NCBI GenBank assembly: GCA_030626265.1
Contig: DAOUPF010000029.1
Location: forward strand, 1 to 9,366
From: Sulfurovum sp.
GTDB lineage: Bacteria; Campylobacterota; Campylobacteria; Campylobacterales; Sulfurovaceae
Direction of reading: 5' to 3'
DNA: 9,366 bases
Positions 6,492 through 9,366 of this stretch are shown here, one piece after another. Within the stretch, counting starts at the first letter, position 1. Every line of letters starts with the position of its first letter. The notes under the pieces were generated by a model. It searched no databases and was not told the DNA's origin. It saw only the letters and a list, made by a program, of their open reading frames with translations. The position numbers were made by a program, and so were the translations under genes.

Positions 6492-7151
6492 ATGAAAAAC
6501 CTCCATAATGCACTTCAACTAAAACAGCTATATCTACTAAAACAGTTAGGGTATAAATATACAGATAATATCCCTTCAGAGATAGAAGAGGAGAAGATAG
6601 AGCTACCAAAAGATATAGAGCTTCTCAAAAAACTCACTCTTGATTGTCATCTATGTGAGCTAAGTAAAAGCAGACAGAAAGTAGTCTTTGGTGAAGGAAA
6701 TATAGAAGCAGATGTTATGTTTATAGGTGAAGGTCCAGGTGCTATAGAAGATAGTATGGGACTCCCTTTTATGGGTCACTCTGGAGAGCTATTGACAAAA
6801 ATGATAGAGAATGTTCTGCATATCCCTAGAGAGAGTACTTACATCTGCAATATAGTCAAATGCAGACCCCCAAAAAATAGAGAACCTAGCCCATCAGAAG
6901 CAATAACTTGCCGTCCATATCTTCTCAAACAGATAGAGATCATAAAACCAAAGATTATAGTCACACTAGGAGCAACTGCATATCACTACCTTACCAATGA
7001 TGAAAACCCAATCTCTAGAGTCCGTGGTGCTGTAATAAAAGGAGATAGATATAACATTATTCCAACATTTCATCCTAGTTATTTACTGCGAAATCCATCA
7101 GCAAAAAGAGAGGTAATGCAAGATTTATTGAAGGTAAAAGAGTTAATGTAG
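6492..7151 (+). CDS. Uracil-DNA glycosylase, family 4 (iron-sulfur type)
   Basis: Removes uracil from DNA, starting base excision repair. The 219-residue protein has a family-4 layout. Cys52 and Cys55 (CHLC) with Cys124 and Cys140 are the expected four ligands of a [4Fe-4S] cluster. The active-site motif IGEGPGAIED is at 78-87, followed by GLPFMGHSGELL (90-101), YICNIVKCRPPKNREP (117-132) and the leucine-loop motif TFHPSYLLR (192-200) with H194. About 45 N-terminal residues before the first cysteine are extra and weakly conserved, as in other family-4 members; they carry a leucine-rich helix followed by an acidic stretch. It is monocistronic and converges on the small membrane protein gene. 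It belongs to a different family from the Ung type. Confidence 0.92.
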   Translation: MKNLHNALQLKQLYLLKQLGYKYTDNIPSEIEEEKIELPKDIELLKKLTLDCHLCELSKSRQKVVFGEGNIEADVMFIGEGPGAIEDSMGLPFMGHSGELLTKMIENVLHIPRESTYICNIVKCRPPKNREPSPSEAITCRPYLLKQIEIIKPKIIVTLGATAYHYLTNDENPISRVRGAVIKGDRYNIIPTFHPSYLLRNPSAKREVMQDLLKVKELM

Positions 7152-7182
7152 TAGTTTTATATCATTCAAATTGGATTTGGTA

Positions 7183-7614
7183 TTATCTCAGAAAGCCTGT
7201 AGAGTTGTTCTCTACACTTTTAATCTCTCTATCTCCTAAACTAATTTCTATAATTTCAATCTCTTCCTTATTGTAAGTAAGTAGTGATTTTATGGCTTGG
7301 CTAGTGTCATCTTCAAACAGTAAACTACCTTCTATCGTATAGTTACCATCATTACTAGACCAAGTATCCCATGATATCTCTTTTGCCTTTTTTATATTAC
7401 TCTCTACTGCAAAATTAGAGAGATTTTCAATAGACACATGATACTGCAGATTTTCATAAAGTAGCTCTTGTGCTTCAAAAGGCTTATCTTGTTTTAGCAA
7501 TGAGACAAAATTACTTACCTGCTCTTTAAACGGAGATATCTCCATTCTTGAGTTTATCTTATATCCTACAAAGAGCATTATGATTACAATAGCCAAGCTA
7601 GCTACTCTCTTCAT
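7183..7614 (-). CDS. Small membrane-anchored or secreted protein, unknown function
   Basis: A 143-residue protein from the ATG at 7614. Residues 1-3 are basic, followed by a single hydrophobic segment at about 4-19 (ASLAIVIIMLFVG), which would act as an uncleaved signal anchor or signal peptide. The remaining ~120 residues are polar, with an acidic bias and no cysteine; KEQVSNFVSLLKQDKPFEAQ looks like an amphipathic helix and the second half alternates like beta strands. This could be a periplasmic NTF2/cystatin-like fold, but that is a guess. An ATG at 7626 would add four residues (MGAY) but has no ribosome site; the later ATG follows GGGGG by five bases and gives a better signal sequence. 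The gene overlaps the upstream gene by 17 bases, so it is the last gene of the hemL cluster and probably translationally coupled. Confidence 0.75.
   Translation of the reverse strand: MKRVASLAIVIIMLFVGYKINSRMEISPFKEQVSNFVSLLKQDKPFEAQELLYENLQYHVSIENLSNFAVESNIKKAKEISWDTWSSNDGNYTIEGSLLFEDDTSQAIKSLLTYNKEEIEIIEISLGDREIKSVENNSTGFLR
7198..7216 (+). terminator. Weak hairpin, possible terminator of the glycosylase gene
   Basis: TGTAGAG-TTGTT-CTCTACA is a perfect 7-bp stem with a 5-base loop, 46 bases after the glycosylase stop, followed by ACTTTTAAT. The T-run is short and offset, and the stem lies inside the last codons of the convergent gene, so it could be a chance palindrome. Confidence 0.25.
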
Positions 7615-8128
7615 ATATGCCCCCATCTTTGGTCATGAGCAATGTTACAATGATTATAATTGGAAGAGCTAATGATATCAGGTAGCTTGGGATATGAAGT
7701 ATCTCATTGCTACTGAGGTAGAAAAAACCAATAAAAAGAAGTAGGTATGAGCCCAAACGGTAAAATGACAATGTACCTTTAGAGTTCTTAAGTGCCTCTA
7801 GTGTAGAGCGACGAGCTGGCTTAGTTTTCTCTTGGAGCTTTGTTGACTCTGAGGACTCTGTAGACTGCATAGGCTCATCTTCACCATATAGATTATATGG
7901 ATCTTCCATCTTATCTAACATATCTCGATCATCATCTGGAACAGCTGCACCATCCTCTAGACTACGAAAAACCACCCTCTGATAACTAAGCATTGATGCT
8001 CCTAACACCAATGAAGAGCTCCAAAAAGCTATCTGTGTACTATATAACCAATTATCTTCACCAACAGTTAGGCAGAGCAGGATAATAACAGTATCAATAA
8101 TAAGAAACCATTTTATAGTATTAGTCAT
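7598..8128 (-). CDS. Four-helix membrane protein, unknown function
   Basis: A 176-residue protein with two hydrophobic hairpins: helices at about 5-22 and 31-48, then 122-139 and 146-166. Between them is a polar loop of about 70 residues, acidic first (DDDRDMLDKMEDPYNLYGEDEP at about 65-86), then Ser/Thr-rich and basic. With an even number of helices, both ends and the loop should lie on the same side, probably the cytoplasm. Its ATG directly follows the stop of the AtpZ-like gene (TAAATG). It looks like a conserved companion of hemL and AtpZ-like genes in Campylobacterota, though this is from memory. The function is not known. It is not a transporter I recognise. Confidence 0.8.
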   Translation of the reverse strand: MTNTIKWFLIIDTVIILLCLTVGEDNWLYSTQIAFWSSSLVLGASMLSYQRVVFRSLEDGAAVPDDDRDMLDKMEDPYNLYGEDEPMQSTESSESTKLQEKTKPARRSTLEALKNSKGTLSFYRLGSYLLLFIGFFYLSSNEILHIPSYLISLALPIIIIVTLLMTKDGGIYEESS

Positions 8129-8422
8129 TTAGTATTTTTCATCCTCATCATCGTCATCATCAAAACTTCTCTGCTTGTATCTAGGGTCATCTGCTAGTTC
8201 ATCTAGTGATTTTTTCTGTTTTTTATATGCTTTATATACATTCAACACAGCTGCTGAAATACCCCAAAACACACCCAGCCAAAACAGCCATTCATAGCCA
8301 AAAAACTTTCTAAGCAGTATACCTATACCTACACCCATGAGTACTGCAACTACTATAGATATACCAAGGCTCAGCCCATCAGCAGCATCTACTATCTTTT
8401 TTACTTTTGGCTCTTCACTCAT
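8129..8422 (-). CDS. AtpZ/AtpI-family membrane protein (putative F0F1-ATPase accessory subunit)
   Basis: A 97-residue protein with two transmembrane helices at about 17-37 (LSLGISIVVAVLMGVGIGILL) and 44-64 (EWLFWLGVFWGISAAVLNVY), glycine-rich in the first, and a short polar loop. This is the layout of the AtpZ/AtpI (ATPase_gene1) family, which assists c-ring assembly or Mg2+ supply to the F0 sector. The C-terminal tail is basic, then ends in FDDDDDEDEKY, a strongly acidic run encoded by a near-repeat of GAT/GAC triplets. No atp structural genes are in the window, so a role in ATP synthase is by family only. It lies five bases after hemL and directly abuts the next gene. Confidence 0.8.
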   Translation of the reverse strand: MSEEPKVKKIVDAADGLSLGISIVVAVLMGVGIGILLRKFFGYEWLFWLGVFWGISAAVLNVYKAYKKQKKSLDELADDPRYKQRSFDDDDDEDEKY

Positions 8423-8427
8423 GCTCT

Positions 8428-9366
8428 CTACTCACTATCTACTATTTCACGCATCACTTCATAAGCTGCGATGATAGCTTTGTCAATCATCTCGTCAGTA
8501 GTCTCAGTAGAGATAAATCCAGTCTCATATGCGGAACATGCCAGATATATACCACGAGCTAACATTCCACTATGAAATTTAGCAAATCTATCAGCATCAC
8601 TGGCCATTGCACCATCAAAGTCCTTGACTACTGATGAGCTAAAGAAGAATCCAAACATACTACCACGAACATCAGTCACTAAATCAATCTCTTCAGCCTC
8701 TGCCGCAGCCTTGAATCCATCTACCAGTTTCTTTGCACGATTTGCCAAAGTAACATATAGAGATGGGTTTGATTTGAGCTTTTTGATACTTGCAAGTCCT
8801 GCTGCCATAGCTACTGGGTTTCCACTCAAAGTTCCTGCCTGATATACTGGACCCTCTGGTGAGAGCTGTGACATGATAGCTCTACTAGCACCAAAGGCAC
8901 CTACAGGCATACCACCACCTATAACTTTGCCCAGAGTTACTATATCTGGCTTGACTGCTGTGATACCTTGAGCTCCCTTGAATGATGCTCTAAATCCACT
9001 CATTACTTCATCAAATATCAGAAGAGCTCCATGCATATCACAAAGCGTTCTTAGCTCTACTAAGAAATCCTCATCAGCAGGAATAAGTCCCATATTTCCA
9101 GCTATTGGCTCTATGATGACACAAGCTATATCTTCGCTATCTTCAAAACACTTCGTTACACTGGCTATATCATTGTAATTCGCCAGTAGTGTATGCTTGG
9201 TCAAATCAGCAGGCACTCCAGGACTACTAGGACTACCAAAAGTCACAGCTCCAGAGCCTGCTTGTACTAGTAGTGAGTCACTATGCCCATGATAACATCC
9301 AGTGAACTTGATGATATTGTCTCTACCAGTAGCCCCCCGTGCTAGTCTGATAGCACTCATCACAGC
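8428..9366 (-). CDS. hemL: Glutamate-1-semialdehyde 2,1-aminomutase, N-terminus outside window
   Basis: HemL isomerises glutamate-1-semialdehyde to 5-aminolevulinate, the C5 route into haem. About 312 of the usual ~425-430 residues are visible; the frame stays open to the window edge (GCT-GTG-ATG), so the 5' end is cut off and about 115 residues are missing. Visible motifs: [11 protein letters not shown] and CYHGHSDS near the beginning, then [22 protein letters not shown], the PLP lysine in [16 protein letters not shown] (about residue 146 of the visible part) and [14 protein letters not shown]. The PLP lysine and GHSDS motif separate it from ornithine-type class III aminotransferases. It is the first visible gene of a minus-strand cluster with the AtpZ-like gene five bases behind its TAG. 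Confidence 0.96.
   Translation of the reverse strand, partial: AVMSAIRLARGATGRDNIIKFTGCYHGHSDSLLVQAGSGAVTFGSPSSPGVPADLTKHTLLANYNDIASVTKCFEDSEDIACVIIEPIAGNMGLIPADEDFLVELRTLCDMHGALLIFDEVMSGFRASFKGAQGITAVKPDIVTLGKVIGGGMPVGAFGASRAIMSQLSPEGPVYQAGTLSGNPVAMAAGLASIKKLKSNPSLYVTLANRAKKLVDGFKAAAEAEEIDLVTDVRGSMFGFFFSSSVVKDFDGAMASDADRFAKFHSGMLARGIYLACSAYETGFISTETTDEMIDKAIIAAYEVMREIVDSE

Noticed and set aside
8624..9178. Plus-strand open frames opposite hemL
   Set aside because: Antisense shadows of hemL, without ribosome sites or known domains.

Overview
The window looks like chromosomal DNA of a Campylobacterota (epsilonproteobacterial) organism, probably of the Sulfurimonas/Sulfurovum type. The evidence is the low G+C (roughly 37% by eye), CTA/ATA-rich codon use, the nadK-recN pair, and hemL followed by an AtpZ/AtpI-like gene and small membrane proteins. 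This placement is inferred from gene content and style, not from a database search. No tRNA, rRNA, CRISPR array or prophage is visible.

Layout from left to right. (1) Positions 1-1746 are the accessory part: the C-terminal end of a REP-associated (Y1/IS200-like) tyrosine transposase entering from the left edge, a possible transposon end just behind it, then a 421-residue membrane protein that I do not recognise. (2) Positions 1752-3890 hold a divergent pair: a PLP-dependent aminotransferase (minus) and an AraC-type regulator with a GyrI-like ligand-binding domain (plus). They share a control region of about 125 bp with a palindrome and an extended -10 box that almost touches the regulator's ATG. 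(3) Positions 3891-3968, between the convergent regulator and recN, carry two inverted copies of a REP-like hairpin with compensatory base changes. This is the most interesting non-coding structure in the window. (4) Positions 3992-6384 (minus) are nadK and recN, overlapping by three bases, with recN starting at TTG. (5) Positions 6492-7151 (plus) are a family-4 uracil-DNA glycosylase, divergent from nadK, again with a -10 box only a few bases before the ATG. (6) Positions 7183-9366 (minus) are a tight run of hemL (5' end outside the window), an AtpZ/AtpI-like protein, a four-helix membrane protein and a small membrane-anchored protein, with spacings from +5 nt to small overlaps, so probably one operon.

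How the genes fit together: nadK makes NADP; recN and the uracil-DNA glycosylase are DNA maintenance functions on either side of one divergent promoter region; hemL makes 5-aminolevulinate for haem. The aminotransferase and AraC/GyrI regulator probably form a local ligand-responsive unit. I see no clear new multi-gene defence or metabolic system. The items most worth a second look are the REP-like inverted pair in relation to the transposase, the unrecognised membrane protein, and the two apparently leaderless promoters.
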